From assembly GCA_049682815.1 (NCBI GenBank), contig JBAUII010000143.1, positions 1 through 64,000 of the forward strand: 64,000 bases of DNA, in the 5' to 3' direction. Origin of the DNA: DASWID01 sp049682815 (GTDB lineage Bacteria > Desulfobacterota_D > UBA1144 > Nemesobacterales > CSP1-2). Below, in pieces: positions 9,013 through 17,876 of this stretch. The position numbers and the translations under genes are program-made. Positions within the stretch are counted from its first letter, which is position 1. Each line of letters starts with the position of its first letter. The notes below the pieces were generated by a model. The model saw nothing but the letters and a program-made list of their open reading frames with translations, searched no databases and was not told the origin of the DNA.

Positions 9013-10551
9013 CTATTTTGAATCGTATCGGGGGAATATGCTCTTAACATCGCCCACATTAGTCCCCGGATTGCTCCTACCCCACTCCTTCGCATCTGAA
9101 ATACGAACCGATTCAAGTCGCTCTCTATAACCCAATAAGCTCCAAATCTCCGTGGCTGAATCGGGTATAAAGGGATAAACTAAAATTGTCACTATCCTGA
9201 TTGACTCAACCAACACCCAGAGTATCGTATCCAGCCTTTCCATTTCGCCGGCCTTTGCAAGGGACCAAGGAGAAGATTCATCAATATATTTATTTACCAC
9301 TCCAATGTAATCCCATAGTGTGGATAGTGACTTATTGAATGCAATCTCATCCATGTATTTTTCAAATTCCTTAACGGTCCTTAGCGCATTCTCTCGTATG
9401 TTCACATCGGTTTCGAGAAGCGGGCCCGGCGCCGGTATCACACCGCCGCTGTACTTCTTAATCATTCCGATAGTCCTGCTTACGAGATTTCCAAGCCCGT
9501 TTGCCAGTTCGCCGTTTATCCGCCCGATGATTGCGCTCCTCGAGAAATCTCCATCCTGGCCGAATGGTATCTCTCTCAACAGAAAATACCTGAAAACATC
9601 TTGACCGAATTCTTCAACGATATTATATGGATCAACAACATTACCCAGAGATTTTGACATCTTCTCTCCCTCAACCGTCCACCAGCCGTGCGCAAAGACC
9701 TGATTGGGAAGCGGAAGTCCCGCAGACATCAGGAATGCGGGCCAGTACACGGCATGAAAACGAAGGATATCTTTACCCACCAGATGAATGTCGGCTGGCC
9801 ATATATCCTCGAAATCTTCCGGTTTATCAGGAAATCCGGCCGCCGTGAGATAGTTGGTCAATGCATCAAACCACACATAGACTACATGTGTTGAATCTCC
9901 GGGCACCGGAATTCCCCAGGAAAAGGTCGTGCGACTCACGCTCAGATCCTTAAGACCACCTTCCACAAACCGAACCACCTCGTTCCGCCTGTTTCTTGGT
10001 TTTATAAACTCAGGGTGCTTCCCGTAATGCTCAAGGAGTTTCTCTTGATATTTTGATAGGCGGAAAAAATAGCTTTCTTCTTTTATCCTCTCCAAAGGCG
10101 GCCGGGTGGCCTCCGGAAGATTCATATATTCCTCAAGCTGGGTTTCAGTCACAAACGCCTCGTTCCTCACATCATACCAGCCTTCGTATTCACCAAGGTA
10201 TATATCGCCTTTGCCCTCGATTATACGAAAAATTTCCTGGACAGCCTTTTTATGCCTATCTTCGGTTGTCCTTATGAAGTCATCATTCGTTATATCTAAC
10301 CTTTCCCAGAGATTCTTGAAACGTAAAACAACCCTGTCGGCAAGCTCGATCGGCTTTATACCATACGCCTGAGCCGCCCTCTCTATCTTCTGCCCGTGCT
10401 CATCGGTACCCGTTAGGAAAAACACATCTTCACCCCTGAGCCTTCGGAACCTGGCAATCGCATCCGCCGCAATCGTGGTATAAGCATGGCCGATATGTGG
10501 AACATCATTCACATAGTATATCGGGGTTGTGACATAAAAACGCTTTCCCAT
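9013..10551 (-). CDS. metG: Methionyl-tRNA synthetase, short form
   Basis: The class I synthetase charges tRNA-Met. HIGH is at residues 19-22 and KMSKS near 297-301, with a Rossmann catalytic core and the anticodon-binding helical domain to residue 512. It lacks the C-terminal tRNA-binding (EMAP-like) extension found in many MetG proteins. The connective region reads EGWYDVRNEAFV where zinc-binding relatives have Cys-x-x-Cys, so this enzyme appears zinc-free. AAGGA lies ten bases before the ATG. It is followed by the pilus operon on the same strand after about 165 bases. Confidence 0.97.
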   Translation of the reverse strand: MGKRFYVTTPIYYVNDVPHIGHAYTTIAADAIARFRRLRGEDVFFLTGTDEHGQKIERAAQAYGIKPIELADRVVLRFKNLWERLDITNDDFIRTTEDRHKKAVQEIFRIIEGKGDIYLGEYEGWYDVRNEAFVTETQLEEYMNLPEATRPPLERIKEESYFFRLSKYQEKLLEHYGKHPEFIKPRNRRNEVVRFVEGGLKDLSVSRTTFSWGIPVPGDSTHVVYVWFDALTNYLTAAGFPDKPEDFEDIWPADIHLVGKDILRFHAVYWPAFLMSAGLPLPNQVFAHGWWTVEGEKMSKSLGNVVDPYNIVEEFGQDVFRYFLLREIPFGQDGDFSRSAIIGRINGELANGLGNLVSRTIGMIKKYSGGVIPAPGPLLETDVNIRENALRTVKEFEKYMDEIAFNKSLSTLWDYIGVVNKYIDESSPWSLAKAGEMERLDTILWVLVESIRIVTILVYPFIPDSATEIWSLLGYRERLESVRISDAKEWGRSNPGTNVGDVKSIFPRYDSK

Positions 10552-10950
10552 TACGAAGAGATCCTTAAATTTTGCTTTTTCGTGTTAATTGATTTGAAAC
10601 TTCCTGAGCGAATTCTGTAAGTGTTAGATATTTCGTGGACAGAATCTTTAATAGTGCTTTCCTCATATAGCTTACTCTTCTTTCTGACTTCTTTGTCTTG
10701 ATACTGAATAGATCCTGACCTATCGTCAGGACATGGTTCAGCACAGGTACAAAGAAGCAATCCTTCGATCCTTCGATGAAACTCAGGACAGGCCCTTCGA
10801 TAAAGCTCAGGGCTCAGGACAAGGCTGGCCGGTTGTTGTCACTAATTCCTTAATAGGGAATCCATGCTTTTACCTCTGGATCCCCGATAACGCTTGTCCT
10901 CGAAATCCTTAATCGGGGAATCCTTGGGGATGACATAAGGACTAAAACAT
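10552..10950. repeat. Repeat-rich intergenic region
   Basis: I see no convincing gene. The region contains a 27-base block (10677-10703) identical in reverse complement to 61214-61240, a degenerate tandem around 10775-10825 built on CTCAGGACAGGCCCTTCGAT-like units, and the 61-bp repeat copy at 10875-10935. Short open frames here are repeat-derived. Confidence 0.7.
10875..10935. repeat. Dispersed 61-bp repeat, copy 2
   Basis: This copy aligns to 8-68 with 6 mismatches and no gaps, and keeps the internal GGATCCCCGA/TCGGGGAATCC inverted repeat. Here it interrupts another repeat: the flanks 10940-11019 and 10677-10703 occur close together, in the opposite orientation, at 61081-61240. This suggests that the copy, with neighbouring sequence, inserted into that other element. 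Confidence 0.8.
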
Positions 10951-11019
10951 TTAATTCAGCCGCAGCCCACAAATTTTTTTAAACGTCTTCGTTTCTGATT
11001 TTCCTAACGCAATTTTTGG
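10940..11019 (-). repeat. 80-bp interspersed repeat, copy 1
   Basis: Read on the minus strand, these 80 bases align without gaps to 61081-61160 on the plus strand with 11 mismatches. The match runs from CCAAAAATTGCGTTA to TTTTAGTC. It forms the end of the small open frame at 10951-11214. In the other copy the same frame closes earlier, so the conserved object is probably the DNA, not one protein. Confidence 0.8.
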
Positions 11020-11214
11020 AATGCCGTTTAAGTCCTTTTCATTCTGAAAAGGATTAATGAAAATAAATCTATTCATGAAATTGTAACATCGTAGTCCACG
11101 AAATATCTGACATCTACAGTTAGGACAGATTATACGATAATTAAGTGGCAATCGTTCTTTATTAAAGCATCCTTTTATTATTGAGTAAAAGTGCTCAGTC
11201 TTTAGCCAGGCCAT
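10951..11214 (-). CDS. Doubtful 87-residue open frame ending in a repeat
   Basis: I do not recognise this protein. It has one CPNCRC cluster near residues 30-35 that looks like half a zinc ribbon, and a basic, Phe-rich remainder. Its last 23 codons lie within the 80-bp interspersed repeat. No Shine-Dalgarno is clear. It may be a degraded fragment of a mobile-element or other gene, or not coding at all. Confidence 0.25.
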   Translation of the reverse strand: MAWLKTEHFYSIIKGCFNKERLPLNYRIICPNCRCQIFRGLRCYNFMNRFIFINPFQNEKDLNGIPKIALGKSETKTFKKICGLRLN

Positions 11215-11261
11215 AACACCTCAATATTCAATTTCTTAATCAACCTAATGAGTGGTAGAAT

Positions 11262-12629
11262 ATGATAGTTGAAAAAATGGGAGAATTCGTAAAAAAATTA
11301 AATAACTTTCTCTCTAAAGAGTTATGGCACATCGATCTTTCTTCCCTCAATGGGATCAAAGCATTCTTTATTACAGTAATAAGGCTAACATACGTAACAA
11401 TTCGCGAATCTAATAAGAACGAACTCAGCCTCAGGGCTATGAGTCTTGTTTACACAACAATAATTGCTATTGTCCCACTTCTTGCTTTCAGTTTCTCGGT
11501 TCTAAAGGCATTCGGCGTTGTTGATAGCCAGCTGGAACCCATTCTTTCCAATTTTCTTGCACCACTCGGAGAAAAGGGAACTGAATTAACACAGAAAATT
11601 CTAGAATTCATCAATAATATGAAGGTTGGCGTATTGGGATCCTTAGGTCTCCTGTTCCTTGTTTACACTGTTATCTCACTAATTCAGAAAACTGAAAGTT
11701 CACTAAATTACATATGGGGAATAGAAAAAGGAAGGAGCTTTAGTAGAAGATTTACCGATTATTTAAGCGTAATTCTCATAGGACCTGTTTTTATTTTTAC
11801 TGCATTGGGTATTACAGCAACTTTAATGAGTCACGCGATTGTAGCTAAAATAACTTCAATTGAGCCTTTTGGCACAGCTATCTTTTTCTTTACGGGTACC
11901 ATCCTTCCGTACATCATCGTATCAGCAGTTTTTACGTTCATTTACTCAGTAATGCCTAACACTCAAGTTAAATCCCTGTCTGCACTCTTAGGTGGAGTGG
12001 TTGCAGGAATCTGCTGGCAATCAAGCGGGTGGATTTTTGCCTCATTTGTTGCATCTTCAACGCAATATGCAACCATATATTCGGGTTTTGCCGTAATTAT
12101 CCTCTTCATGATATGGCTCTACATAAGTTGGCTGATATTTCTTATTGGAGGTGAAATTTCATATTGCCATCAAAACCTAAATTTTTTAACTTTACAAAAA
12201 GAGGCCGTTACGATTAGTAATAGATTAAAAGAGAAAATAGCGTTCCTTATTATGTACCTAATTGGGTACAACTTTTACAACAATAAGCATAATTTCACAC
12301 TCGTTTCACTAGCACAGAAATTCGAGATACCTGAGGAGCATATTCAAGAATCCCTAACTTATTTGATGAATAAGAAGTTAATCATTGAAACTACAAATGA
12401 TCCGCCTTCTTATGTACCCGCAAAGGATCTCGAAACAATTAAACTTTATGAGATCATTGAGGCTGTAAGGGAGAATGAAGAAGATTCCATAATGATTGAA
12501 GAAAAATTCATTAAAATGCCAGCGGTTGACATGGTCGCAAAAAAAGTCAACGATGCAATTTATGATGCTTTGGGAGAGGAGAATCTAAGAAATGTAATCA
12601 CTTCACAAGATGACAAACCAAGCATTTAA
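11262..12629 (+). CDS. YihY/BrkB-family (UPF0761) inner-membrane protein
   Basis: The 455-residue protein has a cytoplasmic N-terminus of about 60 residues, then six predicted membrane helices between about 65 and 300 with the family opening ELSLRAMSLVYTTIIAIVPLLA. The region around residues 130-165 (TVISLIQKTESSLNYIWGI) is also typical of the family. A C-terminal cytoplasmic part (about 310-455) looks like a winged-helix segment, as in many BrkB-type proteins formerly annotated as tRNA-processing ribonuclease BN. The biochemical function is not established for the family. It stands alone; cdsA and corA downstream face the other way. The start is either this ATG or the Met codon 15 bases later; neither has a strong ribosome site. 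Confidence 0.88.
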   Translation: MIVEKMGEFVKKLNNFLSKELWHIDLSSLNGIKAFFITVIRLTYVTIRESNKNELSLRAMSLVYTTIIAIVPLLAFSFSVLKAFGVVDSQLEPILSNFLAPLGEKGTELTQKILEFINNMKVGVLGSLGLLFLVYTVISLIQKTESSLNYIWGIEKGRSFSRRFTDYLSVILIGPVFIFTALGITATLMSHAIVAKITSIEPFGTAIFFFTGTILPYIIVSAVFTFIYSVMPNTQVKSLSALLGGVVAGICWQSSGWIFASFVASSTQYATIYSGFAVIILFMIWLYISWLIFLIGGEISYCHQNLNFLTLQKEAVTISNRLKEKIAFLIMYLIGYNFYNNKHNFTLVSLAQKFEIPEEHIQESLTYLMNKKLIIETTNDPPSYVPAKDLETIKLYEIIEAVRENEEDSIMIEEKFIKMPAVDMVAKKVNDAIYDALGEENLRNVITSQDDKPSI

Positions 12630-12648
12630 ATATTACTTTCCAAAAATC

Positions 12649-13713
12649 TCACAGCCATTTTCTTTTCTTAAAATAAAAAATCATTGAAATTGCTACAATC
12701 AGCATCAAAACTAAGATTGAAGGGTAACCCCACCTGGCATGAAGTTCCGGCATACGTTCAAAATTCATTCCGTAGACCCCGGCGATAAAGGTCAAGGGAA
12801 TAAATATAGAAGCCATTATCGTTAATACCTTCATTACCTCGTTCATCCTGTTGCTCATACTGGACAGATAAATTTCTAGCATCCCTGTTGTCATCTCCCG
12901 TACGGTCTCGATCGTATCGATTACCTGAACTGTATGATCATATAGATCCCTTAAATATATAATAGTGGTCTGATTGATTAGCGGCGATCCCGATCTTTCC
13001 AAGTTGCCTACTATTTCCCTTACAGGCCAGACAGATTTCCTTAAAAATAGCATCTCCCTTTTCAGTGTGTGCATTTCGTTCAGGTCATATTGTGTAATAT
13101 CCTCCATTAACATTTCTTCAAGGCTTTCCAGGGTATCGGAAAACTTTTCTAGAATTATGAAATAGTTATCCACTATTGAATCAACCAATGAATAAGCCAA
13201 ATAATCTGAACCTGTTCCTCTTAATCGTCCTTTTGAATTCCTTATTCTTTCCCTTATGGGTTCGAATACATCTCCCCCCCCTTCCTGGAATGTTATAACT
13301 AAATTTTTACAAAGTATAATGCTGATCTGCTCAGCCTTTATGATATTTTCTTTCTCCTCATAATAAAGCATCTTAATAACCATATATATATAGTCACCAT
13401 AATCCTCCATCAGAGGTCTCTTTTCAGTATTCAGAATATCCTCAAGCACGAGGGGATGAATATTGAAATGTTTTCCAAATTTTTCTATTAACTCGACATC
13501 ATGAAGGCCATCAATGTTTATCCAGGAAACACCGGGGGTATCTCTATACGGGAAGGTTTCGTCTATAGTTTGAAGTCCCTTATCCTCAAATTCACTATCG
13601 CTATAATCGATAACTCGAATCCTCGGTTTCTCTAATTTCTTCTCGCCAACATGAATTAGAACACCTGGATGGAGGCCAACCTTTTTTGAACTTTTTTTAA
13701 TTAATCTTGACAA
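12649..13713 (-). CDS. corA: CorA-family Mg2+/Co2+ channel
   Basis: The 354-residue protein ends with two membrane helices and carries the signature YGMNFERMPE, with GMN at residues 315-317, the selectivity loop of the pentameric CorA channel. A large cytoplasmic alpha/beta N-terminal domain precedes it, and the basic tail KKRKWL closes it. The only suitable start is a TTG at 13713; there is no ATG nearby. It converges with the YihY-type gene (20-base gap) and is followed upstream by cdsA in the same direction. It mediates Mg2+ uptake driven by membrane potential. Confidence 0.93.
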   Translation of the reverse strand: MSRLIKKSSKKVGLHPGVLIHVGEKKLEKPRIRVIDYSDSEFEDKGLQTIDETFPYRDTPGVSWINIDGLHDVELIEKFGKHFNIHPLVLEDILNTEKRPLMEDYGDYIYMVIKMLYYEEKENIIKAEQISIILCKNLVITFQEGGGDVFEPIRERIRNSKGRLRGTGSDYLAYSLVDSIVDNYFIILEKFSDTLESLEEMLMEDITQYDLNEMHTLKREMLFLRKSVWPVREIVGNLERSGSPLINQTTIIYLRDLYDHTVQVIDTIETVREMTTGMLEIYLSSMSNRMNEVMKVLTIMASIFIPLTFIAGVYGMNFERMPELHARWGYPSILVLMLIVAISMIFYFKKRKWL

Positions 13714-13771
13714 GACAATCCAGCCTCACAGATATTAACTACCAAATCGAGATTTACTCTTAAAGAAAATA

Positions 13772-14641
13772 TCAAATTATCCTTACCCCCTTTAGTGAAT
13801 AATAAAAAAGTATAAAATAATACGATACAGGAAAAACAAGTATAAGGCTGTCAAACCTGTCCAGAATCCCTCCGTGGCCGGGGAGGATCGATCCTGAATC
13901 TTTTACACCCACGCTTCTCTTTATTTTAGATTCAAATAGGTCGCCGAATATAGCGCTAACCGCCACGATCAAACCTAAAAAGAAAACCCATGAGTAAGAT
14001 AGGGGAGAACCGAAAACAAGGTTCACAACTGCTCCAGTGATGATCGATGATATTAACCCTGCAACAGTTCCAACCACGGTCTTTCCAGGACTTATACTTG
14101 GCGAAAGCTTTTTCTTCCCCTTCCACTTTCCGATGTAATAAGCGCCTGTATCATTTAAAAAACTACAGGTAACGACGAATATTATGTAGAAGAATCCCGA
14201 ATCTCTCAGACCTTGATTTGATTCGCCGAGTACCCTCATATAATCGCTGTCGCCGATATTCCGCAACAGGATGGCGTGACTGAGAAACCACCCGAGATAT
14301 ATTATCACGAAAAGATTCAAAGCTGTTTGTGCAATGACGTCACCTTGTTGCTCTTGCATCAGCATAAGAAGAAGTGTGATAATGATGATGGCAGTAGAAG
14401 CAATGCTAAAATAAACAAAACCAAAATATGCAGATGCAGGCAAAATTACCCCGGATAAAAATATTAGTCCCTTTTGGAGAGAGTATCCTTTTTTTTTTAA
14501 CATAACAACGAGCTCGAACTCGGCCATGAGAATCACTATTAGAAAGAGTAAGAGAAACCATACTCCTCCAAGATAGAAAATTAAATAGAGAATGGGAATC
14601 CCGATTACGGAGGTAAGAATTCTCTGATAAGGTTTGTCCAT
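13772..14641 (-). CDS. cdsA: Phosphatidate cytidylyltransferase
   Basis: CdsA makes CDP-diacylglycerol from CTP and phosphatidic acid, the entry to phosphatidylglycerol and phosphatidylethanolamine. The 289-residue polytopic protein carries the signature at about 233-265 (GDLFESKIKRSVGVKD followed by HGGILDRFDS) and the SPGKTVVGT motif at 184-192. Both are invariant in the family. About eight membrane helices are visible. In many bacteria cdsA lies with uppS and dxr; neither is here. It diverges from the PurN-fold gene at 14682 across 40 bases, so the two promoters must be compact. Confidence 0.95.
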   Translation of the reverse strand: MDKPYQRILTSVIGIPILYLIFYLGGVWFLLLFLIVILMAEFELVVMLKKKGYSLQKGLIFLSGVILPASAYFGFVYFSIASTAIIIITLLLMLMQEQQGDVIAQTALNLFVIIYLGWFLSHAILLRNIGDSDYMRVLGESNQGLRDSGFFYIIFVVTCSFLNDTGAYYIGKWKGKKKLSPSISPGKTVVGTVAGLISSIITGAVVNLVFGSPLSYSWVFFLGLIVAVSAIFGDLFESKIKRSVGVKDSGSILPGHGGILDRFDSLILVFPVSYYFILFYYSLKGVRII

Positions 14642-14681
14642 TGCGGTTAAGTGGATATAATTTCCATGATAATAAGGGCTA

Positions 14682-15479
14682 TTGCAAATCGAAATATTCC
14701 AGATGAGTAATATAGAATTAATCTATAACCCAAATGACAGTGCAATGAAAATCGCAGTCTTAGTCTCTGGATCTGGCACAAATTTCTTAGCGATTTATGA
14801 TGAGCAATTAAGATTGGAAAGATTGGGGGTGGTGAACCATGGGAAAGTCGAGGTAGTTTTCACGAACGTTCCAAACTGTGAGGGGGCAGCGAAAGCGAGA
14901 GATTTAGGTGTTCCAGTTGTAAGCCTCAGTTCAAAATCATTCTTCGAAATCCTGAATAAAAACGCGGGTGATGACGGGCTAAGAGATTATTACGATGCGG
15001 CAACAATTTCCCTAATTGAAGACGCATGCAAACCCGATATTGTGGTGCTCGCGGGTTACAGAAGAAGAATCGGAGGATTATTCTTAAGCCATTATAAGAA
15101 TCGAATTGTAAACCTGTTCCCTGGAGATATCACAAAAAGGTATCTGGTCAGAGGAGTCGATGCATCTATTCAAGCTTTACGTGCTGGCGAAAGTTATATC
15201 AAATGTACGGTATACCTAGAGAAACACGGTGAGCGATTCGGCCCGTCAATTGTTCAATCAAAACCGATTTCCCTTGAAGGGTATGAAGAACGAGACGCGC
15301 GAAAAATGCAGGAGAAGATTAGAAACGAAGGAGAATGGAGAATCTATCCCTTTGCCGTGCACCAACTCATTGCTAAAGGCAGATTAGGAGTTGACAAGAA
15401 TGATAATCTATACATCGACGGAAAAAGAATGCCAGAGAGAGGATATCAATTTAAAGACGCTGAATTGAACACAAATTAA
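14682..15479 (+). CDS. PurN-like formyltransferase-fold protein lacking catalytic His and Asp
   Basis: The 265-residue protein resembles phosphoribosylglycinamide formyltransferase: VLVSGSGTNFLAIYD (about residues 27-41) is the PurN substrate loop, and DIVVLAGYRRRI (119-130) matches the core strand. However, the catalytic NIHP motif reads NLFP at 144-147, so His is Phe. The catalytic Asp of the DGGP motif aligns with Arg in ERFGP (184-188). The protein is also about 50 residues longer than PurN, with an added C-terminal tail. It may bind a folate or nucleotide without formyl transfer, or do other chemistry. The start is uncertain: TTG here, or ATG at 14703 or 14745, the last being closest to the PurN N-terminus. 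It is followed by a Rieske ferredoxin gene on the same strand. Confidence 0.7.
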   Translation: MQIEIFQMSNIELIYNPNDSAMKIAVLVSGSGTNFLAIYDEQLRLERLGVVNHGKVEVVFTNVPNCEGAAKARDLGVPVVSLSSKSFFEILNKNAGDDGLRDYYDAATISLIEDACKPDIVVLAGYRRRIGGLFLSHYKNRIVNLFPGDITKRYLVRGVDASIQALRAGESYIKCTVYLEKHGERFGPSIVQSKPISLEGYEERDARKMQEKIRNEGEWRIYPFAVHQLIAKGRLGVDKNDNLYIDGKRMPERGYQFKDAELNTN

Positions 15480-15581
15480 ACTAAAAATAAATTCAAATAA
15501 GGATTAATAATATTCGAAGTTTGCAATATCATCCTGGGGCCCAGTCCTAATAAAACAAAATAACTTTATAAGGAGGTGCCA

Positions 15582-15890
15582 ATGGCAAATTTAATAGAGG
15601 TAGCCAAAACAAACGAAATCATACCAGGGGAGGGGAAACTGATTGAGGTCGAGGGCCATGAAATTGCGCTTTTTAACTGCGATGGGAGCTACTATGCAAT
15701 AGACAACACGTGTACTCACCAGGGTGGACCGCTATGCGAAGGAGACCTTGAGGGAGATAAGGTCGTCTGCCCATGGCATGGAGCAGAGTTCGATGTAAAA
15801 ACCGGCAAAGTCCTTGGTCCCCCAGCAGAGGAATCTGTTAAATCCTATAGCGTTCAGGTAGACGGTGATTCAATAAAAATAGAAATATGA
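15582..15890 (+). CDS. Rieske-type [2Fe-2S] ferredoxin
   Basis: The 102-residue protein is a single Rieske domain. Cys44-x-His46 in CTHQGG and Cys63-x-x-His66 in CPWHG bind the 2Fe-2S cluster. It belongs with the soluble ferredoxins of non-haem oxygenase systems and NirD-like proteins. It carries electrons to a partner that cannot be named from sequence. The ATG at 15582 is set by AAGGAGG ending six bases upstream; a GTG at 15576 lies inside that site. The gene converges with the FAD oxidoreductase at 15915, leaving 24 bases between the stops, so they are not an operon. Confidence 0.93.
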   Translation: MANLIEVAKTNEIIPGEGKLIEVEGHEIALFNCDGSYYAIDNTCTHQGGPLCEGDLEGDKVVCPWHGAEFDVKTGKVLGPPAEESVKSYSVQVDGDSIKIEI

Positions 15891-15914
15891 AGTAAAGCCC
15901 GAAGCAGCCTTGAC

Positions 15915-17183
15915 CTATAGATGGAGCTCCTCATATAATTCACCAGACGGCCGTTCTCTAGCCAGATCCTTCGCACTCTTCAATTCCGGCCTGAGTTCAG
16001 AATTTAATATTAAATCCGAAAGTGCAACCCCGGCTCCGTACGAAATCATAAGGCCCCTTCCCGTGTGTGCGACACATTCGTACACGTTTTTTAACCCGCT
16101 CACCCTTCCGAGATAACCCGATCTGTCAGGAGTTTCCGCATAAACACCGGCCCATCCTCTTAAAAGCTTAACGTTTTCAAACCTGCTGATCCGTTTCGAC
16201 AACGGCTCCCAGATATACTTTACAAATTGACTCTTCTCATCCATTCCACCAAAACTGAACTCGAAATTATATCCATAGGGCTCATCCATATTTGAATACC
16301 CGGCAAGAATGTTCTCTCCCTCTTTATGAAAGTAGATATCAGACGTATCAATTATCATTCCATATTTCGTTAAATCGACCTCACGAGAAGAAATAAGCAC
16401 CATTTGCCTTCTTCGAGGCCTGATCTTATCATCGCTCAGACCATATAAACCTGAAATTGTGGACGACCATGCACCTGAAGTGTTTATGAGAGTCCCGCAC
16501 GCAAAAGTAGTTAGTTCCTGATAAGAGCGCTGAAAACCCTTCACAAGAATCTCTTTAACAATCTCTGATGAGTCCCCTCCCACCTCAAAGAGCTTTCTTA
16601 AATCGTATGCTACGACTTCGGTAACAATTTCATCTTTCACAACTATATCTTTTACGTAAATCCTATCAATGAACTGAACGCCTATTTTCCTTGCTTCTCG
16701 TCTATAATGTTCCCTCAGAGAATAGTGATCGATCAAACCTGCTTTTCGTGAAATGGAAAGACCCGCAACACCTTCTAAGTTATCGACAAATGGCAGGAGG
16801 TCGGGAATTTTCTCTCTGGGATGCAGTTCAACATTCAGACCATACTCCTTGTAGAGAGGATGATTTCTCTTGATCTCAAGCCATGACTCTTCATCATGCA
16901 TCCAGTAGTAGCCAGATTCCCTAAATTGGATATCATTCTTAATGGTTCTATAGAAATCAATAGAGAATTTACAGAGTTCAATGTTCGCACGATTTCTCCA
17001 GGTCGCCCTGACTCCACCAGCATTTTTAAGGGTCGAAGAATGTTCACCCTCCAGATCTAGATCGATAACGCCGATATTGACCGGTCTACCCCTTTCCTCA
17101 AACCCTTTAGCCAAAGCCATGGAACATGACGATCCCAGGATTCCTCCGCCAACTAATAAGAAGTCAAATTTGTAATCCGACAT
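15915..17183 (-). CDS. FAD-dependent amine oxidase/dehydrogenase (DAO family)
   Basis: The 422-residue flavoprotein starts with a dinucleotide-binding strand-turn-helix, FLLVGGGILGSSC (residues 8-20). NAGGVRATW near residue 54 is the substrate-side loop typical of sarcosine oxidase, glycine oxidase and FOXRED1-like enzymes. The C-terminal GWAGVYAETPDRSGYLG and HTGRGLMISYGAG complete the DAO fold. It probably oxidises a secondary amine or amino acid, with FAD reoxidised by oxygen or an electron carrier. The specific substrate is unknown. No signal peptide is seen, so it is cytoplasmic. The adjacent Rieske protein faces it and could be a redox partner; this is inference. Confidence 0.88.
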   Translation of the reverse strand: MSDYKFDFLLVGGGILGSSCSMALAKGFEERGRPVNIGVIDLDLEGEHSSTLKNAGGVRATWRNRANIELCKFSIDFYRTIKNDIQFRESGYYWMHDEESWLEIKRNHPLYKEYGLNVELHPREKIPDLLPFVDNLEGVAGLSISRKAGLIDHYSLREHYRREARKIGVQFIDRIYVKDIVVKDEIVTEVVAYDLRKLFEVGGDSSEIVKEILVKGFQRSYQELTTFACGTLINTSGAWSSTISGLYGLSDDKIRPRRRQMVLISSREVDLTKYGMIIDTSDIYFHKEGENILAGYSNMDEPYGYNFEFSFGGMDEKSQFVKYIWEPLSKRISRFENVKLLRGWAGVYAETPDRSGYLGRVSGLKNVYECVAHTGRGLMISYGAGVALSDLILNSELRPELKSAKDLARERPSGELYEELHL

Positions 17184-17342
17184 GGGTAACTTCTTAAATA
17201 AAACATTACCAAGTACAGCCCAGCAATTATTGAAACATGATACGATCTATGAACATTTTAAGTTTTTTTACGCAATAACCAAATTTATTATTGACTTTAG
17301 CCATAATCGAATGGATTATTTCATCATTTTAGTGACAGCAAA

Positions 17343-17876
17343 ATGAGCAGCAATTCTAGCATGGCCTCCAGGGGTCGAAAGTCCTTATTTCTTCAGGAAA
17401 CTGATGGCAAGGGACAAGGGGTTTTTACGCTGAGACATTATGAAGCAGGGGAGAAGATACTTTGTTTTAAAGGAAATATAGTCGACCTTGATGAGGTAGA
17501 GGATCATGGAAAGTATCTCCAGGTCGAAAAGCGTCTTTTTCTTGGTTCATCCGGTGAAACAGACGATTTTATAAACCATTCGTGTGAGCCAAACTGTGGG
17601 GTTGCTATGAGGCAAGGGAAGATACTACTCATTTCAATACGCGAAATTCAACCAAGAGAAGAATTGACCTTTGATTATTCAACCTGGATGGCATACGACT
17701 ACTGGGAAATGGATTGCATATGCGGGAATACCCACTGTCGTAAAAGGATTAAGGATTTCAAATATCTTCCGAGAGAATTGAGGCAAAAATATATTGACCT
17801 CAATGTAGTCCCCGATTACGTTCTCAGAGAACCTCAATATCAAGTGAAATGTCAGTTTTTAAAAAGGACCTCGTAA
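17343..17876 (+). CDS. SET-domain protein (putative protein lysine methyltransferase)
   Basis: The 177-residue protein is essentially one SET domain. GKGQGVFT (22-29) opens it, and INHSCEPNCG (77-86) is the SAM/knot motif. ELTFDYS (107-113) supplies the catalytic Tyr, and a post-SET Cys cluster lies at C125, C127 and C132. Small bacterial SET proteins methylate lysines of proteins; the target here is unknown. Its last 25 bases overlap the end of the converging GNAT-nitrilase gene. The ribosome site is weak. Confidence 0.9.
   Translation: MSSNSSMASRGRKSLFLQETDGKGQGVFTLRHYEAGEKILCFKGNIVDLDEVEDHGKYLQVEKRLFLGSSGETDDFINHSCEPNCGVAMRQGKILLISIREIQPREELTFDYSTWMAYDYWEMDCICGNTHCRKRIKDFKYLPRELRQKYIDLNVVPDYVLREPQYQVKCQFLKRTS

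Noticed and set aside
10551..10760. 69-residue open frame after metG
   Set aside because: It runs through the repeat block shared with 61214-61240 and has no ribosome site or family features.
10775..10825. Possible CRISPR or tandem array
   Set aside because: The CTCAGGACAGG/TTCGAT units are only two or three degenerate copies without regular spacers.
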